NCBI GenBank assembly: GCA_028551475.1
Contig: CM052354.1
Coordinates: forward strand, 3,827,391-3,891,390
From: Casuarina equisetifolia
Lineage: Eukaryota; Streptophyta; Magnoliopsida; Fagales; Casuarinaceae
Direction of reading: 5' to 3'
Length of the DNA stretch: 64,000 nt
In this document: positions 45,553-56,800 of the stretch, in pieces
Layout of the letters: the number at the start of each line of letters is the position of its first letter
How positions within the stretch are numbered: the first letter of the stretch is position 1
The notes under the pieces: model-generated
Database searches by the model: none
What the model saw: the letters and a program-made list of their open reading frames with translations, nothing else
Told to the model about the DNA's origin: nothing
Translations under genes and position numbers: made by a program

Positions 45553-45604
45553 CAAATGTGAAACAGCAGGTCAAGTCAAGGCTAAATAGCGCCAGGGTTT
45601 TCAT
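45553..45604 (-). pseudogene. Orphan thaumatin-like first exon, intact frame
   Basis: Exactly 52 nt (17 codons plus one base), the same as exon 1 of thaumatin-like gene 2: MKTLALFS..., donor G|GTATGTTAGCAC. The signal peptide is open. The second exon is missing and X copy D follows in the direction of transcription. The TATA box is degraded to 'tatacaca' (near 45706). It might still deliver a signal peptide to a different downstream exon, but I find none convincing. Confidence 0.65.
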
Positions 45605-45855
45605 AGAAAGAAATGTCGGCATCACATTGTGGCTGCTCTAGTGATGCCAACAACCCTGATGGATGGCTGTAGGATCATGGTGCTAATCTTATGAACCTGC
45701 AGCGGTATACACATTGTTCAAGGCCAAAAATGTGCAAATTGGACCTCAAAGTTCAGAATCCAGACGAACGTAATGCTTGCCAACCCTATTTGACTGATTT
45801 CTCTGTGGGCGCACATGGTTTGAAGTTGATGCGCTTGGCATAATTATCTGATCCA
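45605..45855 (-). promoter_or_regulatory. Remnant thaumatin promoter region
   Basis: Collinear with 29388-29640 (words 'gccaaccctattt', 'cgcttggca.aattatctga'), ending at a T-rich tract at 45861. The DUF247 start codon is only about 170 nt further right, in the opposite direction. Confidence 0.6.
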
Positions 45856-46025
45856 GCGCAGAATTTTTTTTTTTTTTTTTAAAAAAGGTATGAGAGTTGA
45901 GTAATTGTCATTTTCAATACGATCCTAATATGCACCCCTCAAGTCTAGATCGAAGTTCGATTTAACGGAGAGCCCCGCAGAGGCTGCAACTCCACACGTA
46001 CTCTTACTCTGAAAAACCAGTATCC

Positions 46026-47690
46026 ATGGCGGACACCCACCCTTACTCTGAAAAACCAGTACCCACAGCGGAAATCAATTCTGTAGGAGAAGACAGTCAC
46101 TGCGTCGAGATTCCCACAGGCGATGGGGGAGGCCAAGCCGTGAAGATAGTGGGGAAACTACGGGTGTTAGGAGACGCAAACGCTAAGGTGCAGGCGTCCC
46201 CCGACCCCCGCCCCTACCGAGGCACCATCCTGTCAATGTTCGCGAGGCCCAGGCGCTCTGGGAGCCCTTCTAAACTACCAGAATCCACGACGGAAAACAA
46301 CTCCGGGAAAGAAGGCTATTACATCGACGAGCTTCCGGAGCAACATCGGGAAGCCATAGCAAGGATGGAAGCGAAGATCCCCTCGATTGACGAAGGTTCA
46401 AGTAGTGAACCTGCCGACAGAAGAAAGCGTCACACCTTCAAGATTCCCGCGAAGTTACAGGAAAAAGAATACGTGCCCCAGGTGGTCTCCATCGGGCCCT
46501 CTTACCGTGGCAACCCTGACCTCAGGAGTATGGAGGAAATCAAGCGGCAGTGCCTCGCCCACCTAATCCAAAAGAGCGAGAAAACCTTGGAGGTGTACTG
46601 GAGGAAAATTCATCAACTTGAACGAGAAGCCAAAGACTATTATTCCGAAACCATTAAACTCAGTTCAGCTAAGTTTATTAAAATGATGGTTCTTGATGGT
46701 TGTTTTATATTAGAATTCTTTCTATTCCATTCTCAACAAGATGAAACAAATGATAAGGTCCACCCTATCGCCGGGATTGAGATGAAAAAGTTACCAAAGA
46801 TCTTCTCGGACTTGCTCCTGCTTGGGAATCAAATCCCGTTTCTAGTTCTTACAGGGTTATTCGAAATTTGTAGAGGTCTGTTTCCTAAAGGAACACGATT
46901 GCCCATTTTAATGGGAAAAGTTTTTTTAGACACAATGGGATTTGATATCTTGTATCCTGATCTTTCTCCAGTTGTAGAGTACAAGAATGATCGTGGCTCC
47001 AAAAGTCCGGAACCCTTGCATTTGCTGGACATGGTACGATTATGTTTGCTCCCGCCTCATCTTCTACAACGGAAGGTATCTCAAGGTTCCCAAGGACGTG
47101 GTAAGTTTTCATCAGTTCATATCACTCGTAGTACCTCCAAGCTCCGCCGCGCGGGGATCAAGGTCAATCTGCGATATGAACACTTTTGGGAGGCAAAATT
47201 TCAGGCCGGTGTTATTGAGATGTCTAAAATAGTTCTCAGTGACTTAATGTGTTCCTTTTTGGTGAGCTGCGTGGAATTCGAGCATAGCTACAGCTGCGCG
47301 TGGAAGGGCATTTCATCTTATGTCGTTCTTTTGGATTGCCTTGTGAATACTGCCGAAGACGTTGATTTCCTGCGCGAGAATGGAGTACTTGAGCATTACA
47401 AAAAGAACGACGATGTCGCTGCAGACTTCATCAACAGTTTGGGCAAAACAATTGCCTTTGATGTTAAAGACTGGGATAACTCCCGTCTGTGGTGCGGGGT
47501 CAACGGATATTATATGAACACACTCCATCGGCAAAAGCGTTGGTACTATCGGCTTTGGCAGAGCTTCGAAAGGGAGTACGTTGATAAGCCATGGCTGTGG
47601 ATTTCAGTACTTGCTGGTTTGGTACTCTTAATTCTTACATGGTTGCAGACCTATTATACAGTGCGATCTTATTTGCATCCTAAAAAATAA
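46026..47690 (+). CDS. DUF247 (UPF0481) membrane-anchored protein
   Basis: Single-exon gene of 554 codons. Residues 1-105 form a polar N-terminal extension of unknown role. The DUF247 domain runs about 106-520, with the conserved start PQVVSIGPSYRGNP (151-164), the MMVLDGCFILEFF core (220-232) and LLLLGNQIPFLVL (263-275) followed by a variable loop. A single hydrophobic helix (524-542, ISVLAGLVLLILTWL) then ends in a short basic tail, giving the usual C-terminal anchor. Biochemical function is unknown. In grasses, DUF247 genes are male determinants at the S and Z self-incompatibility loci, and others track with disease or development, which is family knowledge and not evidence for this gene. 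The start lies inside a 39-nt tandem duplication (46002-46060), so the first codons repeat upstream text. GC content is higher than the neighbours'. No damage seen. Confidence 0.92.
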   Translation: MADTHPYSEKPVPTAEINSVGEDSHCVEIPTGDGGGQAVKIVGKLRVLGDANAKVQASPDPRPYRGTILSMFARPRRSGSPSKLPESTTENNSGKEGYYIDELPEQHREAIARMEAKIPSIDEGSSSEPADRRKRHTFKIPAKLQEKEYVPQVVSIGPSYRGNPDLRSMEEIKRQCLAHLIQKSEKTLEVYWRKIHQLEREAKDYYSETIKLSSAKFIKMMVLDGCFILEFFLFHSQQDETNDKVHPIAGIEMKKLPKIFSDLLLLGNQIPFLVLTGLFEICRGLFPKGTRLPILMGKVFLDTMGFDILYPDLSPVVEYKNDRGSKSPEPLHLLDMVRLCLLPPHLLQRKVSQGSQGRGKFSSVHITRSTSKLRRAGIKVNLRYEHFWEAKFQAGVIEMSKIVLSDLMCSFLVSCVEFEHSYSCAWKGISSYVVLLDCLVNTAEDVDFLRENGVLEHYKKNDDVAADFINSLGKTIAFDVKDWDNSRLWCGVNGYYMNTLHRQKRWYYRLWQSFEREYVDKPWLWISVLAGLVLLILTWLQTYYTVRSYLHPKK

Positions 47691-50600
47691 TCTTTTTCTT
47701 CCATGTAATTTGGTTTGCTAAATCACTTTTTAGTTTTACCATAAGATAATTTTTAGTTTATATAACTAGTGGAAAGAGACAAATGATAGTTTGTGGAAGC
47801 AAATGTAAGTATTTAGTTCTTTAATTATATTTTTGTTATTTCATAATAAGGTTTCTATGTTTTCTTTATTATCTTGTTAGCCTATCCTACAATCAAGGAA
47901 AACACACGTGTTTGTATATATGTATTACCCGGCAACAAGTAAGAGCAATCGAAAAAGGTTGAGATAAAGAAAAAGGAATAGTTCTTGAAATGATGAGGGA
48001 GGATTTGCACATGGAGAGAAGTTTAGTAAAGAAGATTAGGACATGTTTAAGAAATTTTAGAAAATGTTATTTAATATAAAAAATATTGTTCAGCTCGAAG
48101 ATGCCCAAATTTTTTCATTGATAAAACTGAATGGCTATTGTTTTTATTCAAAAAAATATTTTGATACATATCAAAGATCATTGTAATCAATTTAAGACAT
48201 AACTCAAATGTTAATGGTATTACATTCTATGGACTCTTTGTCTGTGCAAATTATGTACTATTATAAGTTTTGTTAATAGGTGGCTAAGTGCGCGATATCA
48301 TCTTTGTTATTAAAAAATAAAACTAAAAGATTAAGGAAAAAGGATATGAGCGTTTAGTTTTTAATTGTCCGCGTACATAAAGGAATTGTAAAAATTTCTA
48401 GGTTGTATAAGCTTCAACTAAGCTACATGGCTATAGGCAGAAACCAATGGTAGTTATCACACTTAGAATTTTATCATTAGTTTGTGAATATGCCCTATAT
48501 CCAAAAAAATGTCTTTGGTAGATTATATATATATATACACCGACAGTACTTTGTTTGAAATTTTATCATTAGTTTCTATTAGATGGTTGTCATGATGATA
48601 AATATCTTAAGTCAGCATATCCAATCACACCAGCCAAATTCACACCAAATAATGCACATTATATACCAACCATCCTTGCTCCAACTACATAATTCATTGA
48701 CGTAACAGTTGCCATAAGTTCCCTGTTACCAACAACTCCCTGCCAGCTCAAAAGCATCTTTTGGCTAGAAGACAGATTGTTCATGTCTGATATTTACTTA
48801 CTTTATGAATACTTCAGCACCATTTGAGCAGGGAGTTCGCTTTCTCTTGATTAAGTAACAGCTCAGAACCGGCATTATGGACAAGAAAAATGCACCGTAA
48901 TAGACAGTCCTTTCAAGGATCCCGCATGATGGGGCCAGGTTGAACTTCTAAGATTGCACCAAATCATAATTGTTCTTGGATCTTTTTGTGAATGAGTGGG
49001 TAAATGGCCCCGATGAGTTCCATCTTGGCTTGGGGGTTACCCTTCATCCAGTCCTTTTGCTTTCGTATGCATTTATTTGGCCCGACTTGCTGAGCAATAA
49101 TTCTGAATGTGAAAAGTGTTAGGTCTTGGGCAACCCAGGTGCTTGAATTGTGTTCATGTGATAAGGTGAGACTATTTTCGGGTACGCTCTCTGGTTAAAG
49201 GTTTTGACTGAAATTTTGCACTATATTTCCATATTCACAAAAATATAAGCGACGTAGGACTTCGATAGAAACATAATTATATATTTAACTCACAAGATGA
49301 GTATTCAAGTAGAACAAAATGTATACTTCACAAGATGAGTATTCAAGTGAAACAAAATTTATCAGTTTCTGAAAACGTGTGTAGAAAATTTAGTATATTA
49401 CAGTTCAAGGAATACAAAGAATAATCATAATAAAAACAGAAACTTAAAAAATTAGCGTAGAAGAGAGGACAGAGTGAGACACCAGAAATGTAAGTGTTTT
49501 GGTCCTCCAACGACTCATACTCCATCTCCCAACCAAAAACTTTTTAGAGTTCTTCTTCTACTAAACTTTTCCGAGATTTAAAGAATAAAAACCTTTCTCT
49601 CACTTTACACCCAACTTCTCTAATCTAAGAGAAATTGAACCACTAACCTGTGCACTTAGCATGTAATAACCTATACCTAACTTCAATTTAATAGTCCTTA
49701 CACAAGGATCTAACCAAGGATTTTTGACTAAGAAACCCCATAGTCTAGCCCCATTTTTCATAATACACTTCAATGGTAGCTAAATCTTCTTTAAACATCT
49801 CAATAAAAGTAGATAGCGCCGTCCTGTTTTTGTAAGAAAGCGATTTGCGTGTATGTGTGATTCGTGGGTAAATAATAGTGGGTTAAGTGTTTCTTTGTAA
49901 GCAATTACCGTAGTTTTAGGTTTTTGTCAATCATATACGACAAAGAATTTGTATTTCCTTCGCATTGTTTTTGGCTCCAACTATCAACATTGGCTTGATT
50001 TTTGAAAAAGCTCAATCAAAGAGATTTCTAATTTTTAGGTACAATTCGGTAGAGTGGGTAAGAGCATAATGGAAGTGCAACAGAAATTTGTGTCCCTTTT
50101 ATGTTATAAGAATATTATAGCCAACTATGCATTCTATACTCATCTCCACTGCTTTGTTTCTCTTTCTAGTAAACCTATGCCGTGGAAACAATGTAAAGCT
50201 AGGCAAATTGCTTCTACTAGGCTCCCTCTCTCATGTGAGAATGCTTTTAGAAATGATCAGTTTGGTTTTGGGAATTATAAGGCTCCATAGTGTTATGCCT
50301 ATATAGAAACCTTTGTGTTTATGTTTTCTCAATACAAGTATGCTTAAGTTGAGACCCTAGTTTGTAAGTTTCTCAATTCTATTTTTCAATGATTAGTTTC
50401 ATGCATTGCCCTTGTATTCATGTGAGATATGGATATTATATTTAACCTTATTTTTTTAATAAAATATATTAGGATACTACCTTTTTTTTTTTTTTCAAAA
50501 AGAAGTTGCTTTCACTCCAAGAATTTTTAAGTTACAAATTCAAATCCTTGAAATTCCAACATTATGTTTGCTATCGTGCTTGCACTTGGCGTGGTTTAAA
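47691..50600. other. AT-rich intergenic DNA after DUF247
   Basis: The first 200 nt probably hold the 3' UTR. Positions 49281-49360 contain a small tandem duplication ('cacaagatgagtattcaagt' twice). An isolated 78-codon frame at 50054-50290 has no recognisable domain. 48600-49200 is a little richer in GC but I see no gene. Confidence 0.4.
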
Positions 50601-50620
50601 GAGTTCTATTCCTCTATAAA

Positions 50621-52080
50621 CACAACTTATTTAGCCTTTTGATTCCATAACTAATCAACTTGCCTTTGATGGATATTTCCTTGATTCTTAAAATATATGA
50701 AAATTTAGGAATTTTCACACGTAACATCATTTGCATTATTCTACATTGAAAGTAACAAACTTATCTCTAAATCAGCTTGTGTTGTAACCTTATCACAATG
50801 ACATGTACTTTACTACCAACAAATATTATAGTCTATTTTATTCATCTTAAAAGATGTACCCCTTTTAAGTTTGAAACTTGGTGTTTAATATAACTTTCTC
50901 AAACCAAGCAAACCCATTTCAATTTATTCTTTCATTGAGAGTTTCATTTAGAACATTACATAAATTATGTTATGCATTCCTAAAAAAAAAAGGTTCACTC
51001 ACATTAAATGACAAGTGGGTTACATAAATATGCTAAAACAACATGTCATTGAGGATTTCAAAAGCCATTTATTTTCTCTATTATTTTCACTTTTTGTTTT
51101 CTTTATGTCTTTTGTAAAAATATTTTATTTAGTCTTTTAATTTTGCAACCAATTGACTAGCCATTCAATAGATATTTCCTTGATATAATTCTTACAATAT
51201 ATGAAAATTAGGTAATTTTCACACATAAGGTCATTTGCATCATTCTATAATGAAAATGCACATACTTATCTCTAAATCGATTTGTGCTATAAACCCTATA
51301 GATTGATATGTGATTTAATGCCAACAAACAAGACATTCCATTTTATGTATCTCAAAAGGGATGCCCCCTTTAAGCTTTTCCAAAAGCTATTGTTTTATGT
51401 GACTTTCCCAAACCATGTTTCTTTAACTTATTTCAACTTAGTTTCTCATTCACAAATCTAAATTTCATTTAAGAAATTACATAATTTATGTTATACATTT
51501 CTAAAGGAATAGGAGGTTTACTCATGCTAAATGACAAGTGAGTTATGTATACACATTATAATAATTTGTAGTTGATGGATTTCAAAAGCCACTTGTTTTC
51601 TCTATTTTCATGTCTTTTTTTTGCTTTATGTCTTCAATAAACTCATGTTATTTAGCCTTTTAATTTCACAACTAATCAACTTGCCACTTGATGGATATTT
51701 CCTTGATATAGTTCTTGCATTGTATGAACACTAAGTAATTTTCACATGTAATGTCATTTGTGTTATTCCACAATGAAAATATAAAAACTCATCTCTAAAT
51801 TGATTTTTGTTGTGACCATGCTAGAATGACATGACGTTCACTTTGAACAAAACAAAAACTCTTTTTATCCATCTTAAAAGGGGTACCCTTCTAAGCTCTT
51901 TTGGAGCCTAGTGTTTTATGTGACTATCCCAAACCCTACTTTTTCAACCTATTTCATTTTACTTTACTTTTAAAAAATATATATTTCATTTGAGAAATTA
52001 CATAATATAAGTTATGCATTCCCAAAGGAACAAAAGGATTACTTATGCTAAAAGACAAGTGGATTACGTGAAAGAACCAT
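50621..52080. repeat. Three tandem copies of a unit of about 0.5 kb
   Basis: Units start near 50621, 51122 and 51645 with 'tatttagccttttaattt'-like text. Each contains 'gatggatatttccttgat', a 'ttttcacacgtaa..tcatttgcatt' word, 'aaaaggg.taccc' and 'gttatgcattccta'. The copies differ by perhaps a fifth of positions by eye, so the array is old. No open frames. Confidence 0.8.
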
Positions 52081-52089
52081 GAAAATTTT

Positions 52090-52910
52090 GGCAAAATGCA
52101 TGAATTGCTACACGAACCACAAGTTCATTCCAAGAAGTACAAGCAACAAAAATAAAATTGATGCAAATAGAGAGAACGGAATATAGGGAAAAAGTTCTTT
52201 AGAGGGGAGACTAGACAAACCAATAATGAATTTTCAAACAAAGAACAATCATTGAAAATTAAGATAATCAAAAGTCTTTGGTAATTGAGTGGGGAAAGAA
52301 AAGAAAATTTCAATACCTTTTAGAATACATTTTCGCATTTGTTTTTGTTTACTCTCACGCATTTATATGGTAGTTTCTAAGCATAAAAAAATAAGTAAAT
52401 AAAATGTTCATTGATAAGCACTATGAATGATTGAGATATCAATTTATCATTAATTTTATAACATCTCTAACATCATTTCTTTCCATATGCAATTTGTAGA
52501 ATAATATAGTAAATAATTTATGTTTTGGTTCCATGCTTAGATTTTCCATTAAAGATAGTCTACAATAACCCTTACTTTTTTACCAATTGGGATGGCCTAC
52601 TTAATGTAAGTAGTGAAGTATGGTATAGTATTAATGATTTAGTTCCATCTTTCAGATTTTCTATTGAAAATTTACAAATACTTTCATCTTATCTTATCTT
52701 TTCCATCAATTAAAATTTTAAAAATTAAAATATGAATATCACATACTCTAATTTATAAATCCTCCATTTGTGATTATCAAAATCTAAAAACTATTCCTTT
52801 CATTCTCAAAAGGAAAAGAAAATCACAAAAACTTACTCTAATTTACAAATCCTCCAATTGTGATTATCAAAATCTAAAGACCATTCCTTTCATTATCAAA
52901 AGGAAAAGAA
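52090..52910 (+). promoter_or_regulatory. Upstream block of defensin-like locus 8
   Basis: 52090-52330 resembles 57190-57400, and 52390-52580 resembles 57420-57640 ('ttttccattaaagatagtc'), so two defensin-like units shared this flank. TATA-like words precede a leader that is duplicated in tandem (52751 and 52838, 'caaatcctccaattgtgattatcaaaatct'). Confidence 0.5.
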
Positions 52911-52912
52911 AA

Positions 52913-53533
52913 TCAGTCAAACTCTCTCTATTTCTATAGCCTAATAATTGCCCTTTGTCTTGTTGAGTGCTTCATTATCCATATGTGTGTTGTTCTACAT
53001 TCCAATTCATAGAATTTCATTCCATTGGTCACTAAAAAACAATCTTTAGCCTTTGAAACTCTCTAGATATCCTAAGAGCTCTAGTTACATTTAATTTGGT
53101 TTACCTTACAATTTCTAAAGAACTTGACTTCATGCATGATAAAATAGTAGATCTATTTTTTACGGATTTTTCTTTGTCATGATGTTGGAAAACTGTATTT
53201 TAACAAATGTGATATTTTTTTGACGAGTTTCATTTAAATTTCATCATTACAATTTCAATCAACACCTGAGAAAAACCAATAAAATTGCAGCCTGAAATTT
53301 AACCAAGTGTAGGAAGATATATTATTATTGTAACTCTAAAGAGTGTCTTTGTTTCCACTGGGAGTGAAGTCATGGCCAAGTATACAGGCCATGTCTCTGG
53401 CAAGACTGAGAAGATTGATCACTGCACAGTCCCGGCAAGCAATGACTTGTGTGTACGCAAGTATGCTCCCATTGCTAGAACAGCACATGCAGACTGTAGT
53501 GGAGCTGCTTGCATATGTTTTTATCCTTGCTAG
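52913..53533 (+). pseudogene. Defensin-like peptide, locus 8, pseudogene lacking two cysteines
   Basis: The first exon is recognisable from 'aaaatcagtcaaactctct' onward, but its ATG is lost (AGT) and a TAG interrupts it. The last exon is 53361-53533, exactly 173 nt as in the intact copies, and open from ATG 53372 (MAKYTGHVSG...) to TAG. The acceptor reads CTG instead of CAG. Cysteine 1 (VSG for VCG) and cysteine 3 (ASN) are serines, leaving six. The last four cysteines, including CxC, are kept. The loss of start, acceptor and two cysteines makes a working peptide unlikely, although the frame has not drifted. Confidence 0.75.
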
Positions 53534-53599
53534 TTTATAACCATCTATATGATGGCCCATCCCTTTTTCCATCATAACTAAATAAAGCTAAAATCTAAA

Positions 53600-54790
53600 A
53601 GAGTTCAATAGTATTAAGCTCTCTTTTTCAATTGAAACTATATATTATAATATGACATTAGAGTTGGGATTTAAATGTGGCATTCTTCCACTTGCAAACA
53701 AAAATTACACAAGAAGTACTTTACTCATGCTTAGGGTAAAGATGTGTGTTAAAAAAATATTTTACATTACTTAGATCTTGTAATACTATCTTCTTTAAAA
53801 TGAATAACTTATTTTTATTTTTATGAACCAATTGAAGGAAATAAAGGAACTTTCTAATAAATAGTTTTTGCCACATCCATTAATGATAGTTCCAAAAAAA
53901 AAAGAAGATACCACCTATTATTACTATCTCTTTCAGTGAAATATGAAAGAAGAAAAGAAATACTTGCTATTATATTTTCTGTGAAAAAATTGTGGAATTT
54001 ATTTTGCAAATGCATGAATTGCACTTAAGTGATGCCAATATATATATATATAGCATTGAGGATAAAGTCCTACATAGAAAATATACAATTTTTAGCTAGT
54101 GTTTGAATATAAAAAAGTGTTTCCCCAACTCATGAACTTCATATTGAGTTGGATTTTGGACTTTATGCAACTAGCCCATAACTTAATGCAATTAAGTAAA
54201 CTAGACTCTCATTATGAGTATCAAGTTGATAGTGTTTGTATTAGAATTTATAAAAAATAATTTATATTCAACTTAAAATTTAGAGACATTAAGTGGAGGT
54301 ACTTATTTCTTTTAAAATTATATTTTAGGTTTTTATGTTTCTTATATGGGTAACATGCCTCTTCATCTTGAACATGAGGCAATACTTCCTAGGAGGATCT
54401 TTATTTACAGGCAAAAGGGTAGGCAATTGAACTTAAATTCTTAACAAATTCCTTAATAATGTGAGACTACACATCCATACCACAACATGCCCCTTCATTA
54501 TGGTATCACCTTTTACTTGAATCTAATTTATCCAAATCTACAAAGGAGTTAAGAGAAAGTGTGGTCTTTGGTATTACATTAGATTTTTATTGAGAATGAC
54601 ACACAATCAACTTAAAATCTTAAAATATTAAGTGGAAGTACTTATCTCTTTATAAATTATATTTTAAGTTCCTATTTTTTTCATGTGAGATGTAACATGC
54701 CCCCTTGCCCCAGGTATGGGATAACACTTCAACCTTTAGCACCCTCATGAGCTTACATTGATTTGAGCCCATGCATTACTCACAAAATGC
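53600..54790. other. Intergenic stretch with a diverged direct repeat
   Basis: 54240-54370 and 54590-54710 are similar ('caacttaaaat', 'attaagtgga.gtacttat', 'aaattatattttaagtt'), each followed by an 'acatgcc' word. No gene is seen. Confidence 0.45.
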
Positions 54791-54799
54791 AACACTATG

Positions 54800-55935
54800 A
54801 TGTTATTGCTCTTCAAGTATTGCAACAATCTTGGACAGCCAAAAAAGCTTTCAGTATGAACTTGCTGCAGCACAACAATCCAATGTGTTTGCAGGAAATT
54901 AGCATGAATTTTACAAGAACAAATAGTTTGACAACTTAGAAACGTGCAAGCATATTTATAGACCAACCATGTAAGTTGAATAACCTCAGCCTCTTCAACC
55001 CGTGAGCAATAGCATATCATTATATAACTTGTAATCGGCACATATGCTCAACACAGCACCTTAGCAATGTATATAAGTTCACAAATAAAAGTTCTAGATC
55101 TGTAACAAATCAAGTTCCCTAAATGGTCTTAACAAGTATATATCAAATGAAGTTTCAAGATCAATAAATAAGCATCAAATAATTATAGAGTCAAGTTCGG
55201 ATAAATGCTTTATGTACTCGGAATATCAATAGCGAACAACCCATGTGAACAGTAACGAGACACCACAATCTCCAAACAATGTGTACACAATCGAACTCAA
55301 GAACTCAAGGAGTGATAAATAGATCAAACTGAAGGTTTATGTGATTCTATCGAACACAAACGGCTTCGCCGTGAGTTTCTTGAGAGATTATCTTTGGCTC
55401 ACAAAAGTTCCTATTTTTTTGGCAAGAGAGAGGCAAATCGGTTCTTTAGCTTATTACCTCATTCTTCCCGTTAGGATTGTCAGAGCTCAAAAACATCAAC
55501 ATCAAGTTTGAATTCGAACGAGTGAAAAGGATGTGTTTGATGAGTGAAACTTGCGCTTCCCCTGGAGACGCGCGCCCGAGCCTTAATCGAAACGGGCTTG
55601 ACAAAAACAGATTTGGGCCTCACAAAATTTCCACATTTAGGCCTCAACAAATGACAAATATTTGGGCCTTACTAAAAACATTTGGACTAACCTACTTTCA
55701 TATATATATATATATATCCATGGATCAGAAAGAAATAATTCAGTATATCTGTCACCCAACTAAGCAAAGGATGGAATAAAAAATATTCCCAAATATTAAT
55801 ACATGAAATTTATTCAATATTTTTTTGAGAGGCATTATATTTAAAACATATTGTACTAGTTTTTTTTTGTTTCATATTTTTCTACGTGTAAATCCATATT
55901 ATAAAGCCTTTTTTTTTTCCATCATCAAAATAACT
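54800..55935. repeat. Element Y, copy 2
   Basis: Partner of 34560-35705. The right boundary is sharp at 'catcaaaataactt', after which the two sites differ. The left boundary is gradual, with lower identity in the first 150 nt. Confidence 0.75.
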
Positions 55936-56039
55936 TGAAGGAATACCCTTGTTCCTAACAGCTACCATTTCACAGCTGCTAATCTTTAGGTCGGAAGTCC
56001 GATGTCAAAGAAGCTTGTTAGAGAGGTGAACCAGAACCT

Positions 56040-56310
56040 ATGTTCAAATCAATTCTAAACCATCCGCGTCCCAAAACAAGATGGATTTTATCGACGGTTT
56101 GCTTCCCAAGCTGAACTGCAACGACAACCGATGCCCCGCGGTTGCGAAAACGTGGATAACGAACAACATGGATCCGTCTCTTGAAAATTAGGTTTTCCGG
56201 GTGCCTAATGTAAGCGAAATTAAGGTTGTTTTGCAAGACAGTTTTAACAAAATCAAAGGAACTTATAAGTTTAATCTCAAATAGGCAAATTCCGATCTGA
56301 AATTGGGAGG
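56040..56310 (+). pseudogene. Copia gag relic
   Basis: Plus-strand text MDFIDGLLPKLNCNDNRCPAV followed by TWITNNM and, after a stop, SEIKVVLQDSFNKIK..YKFNLK follows the order of the copia gag (UBN2-type) motif 'fidGs.pkP....p.w..cn.mv..Wi.ns' and 'a.eiW.dL..rFs..n..r.f.Lk'. It has two stops and no pol or LTR attached. The longer minus frame at 56018-56446 is a shadow of it. Confidence 0.55.
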
Positions 56311-56714
56311 GTGAGATGGGTTGATTGAGTTTATGTTTGTTAGAAGAACTTGTGGGGCAAATTGGAGACCCAGGAAGCTCTAATCCTGCGCTGGTGCAAA
56401 AAAGTGCACTTGCCACATCAACAAGAATATGTAAGAATGGGGTCAAGAAAACAAGATTGTGAAATTCTTGCTTGGCTACTTAGTATTGTTTTATATCCTT
56501 CTTAAGATGAAAGATTTGCTTCCCTTCCTATAACCGGTTTTAAAGGAAAAATGAACTTTGTTACAAATAATCTCAACTACCTTTGGTGGTGGTATCTCCA
56601 CGTCCCACTGCCCTCTTCCTACTCTATATAATGCACTTTGATATCTTGTAAAAAATAAAACTAGAAAGAACCAACACACTATTTTTGCAAAATGCATGAA
56701 ATAAGACAAATTTT

Positions 56715-56800
56715 GATCTCTGTGTTTCTATTCTTGCTAGTTCATTACCATCTATTTTCCCTTAAATAAAGCCAAAATCTAAAGAGTTCAATAGTATCAA
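56715..56800 (+). pseudogene. 3' end remnant of a defensin-like gene, locus 9
   Basis: 'tgtgtttctattcttgctag' matches the CxCFYxC-stop end of the family, followed by the same 3' UTR words as locus 8 ('ttaccatctat', 'aataaagccaaaatctaaagagttcaatagta'). Everything upstream has been replaced by the copia gag relic region. Confidence 0.6.

Noticed and set aside
46829-47534. Several overlapping frames on both strands inside the DUF247 gene
   Set aside because: Shadows of a single intact 554-codon frame with clear family motifs.
56018-56446. 142-codon minus-strand frame
   Set aside because: The plus strand of the same region carries copia gag motifs in the right order, so the minus frame is incidental.
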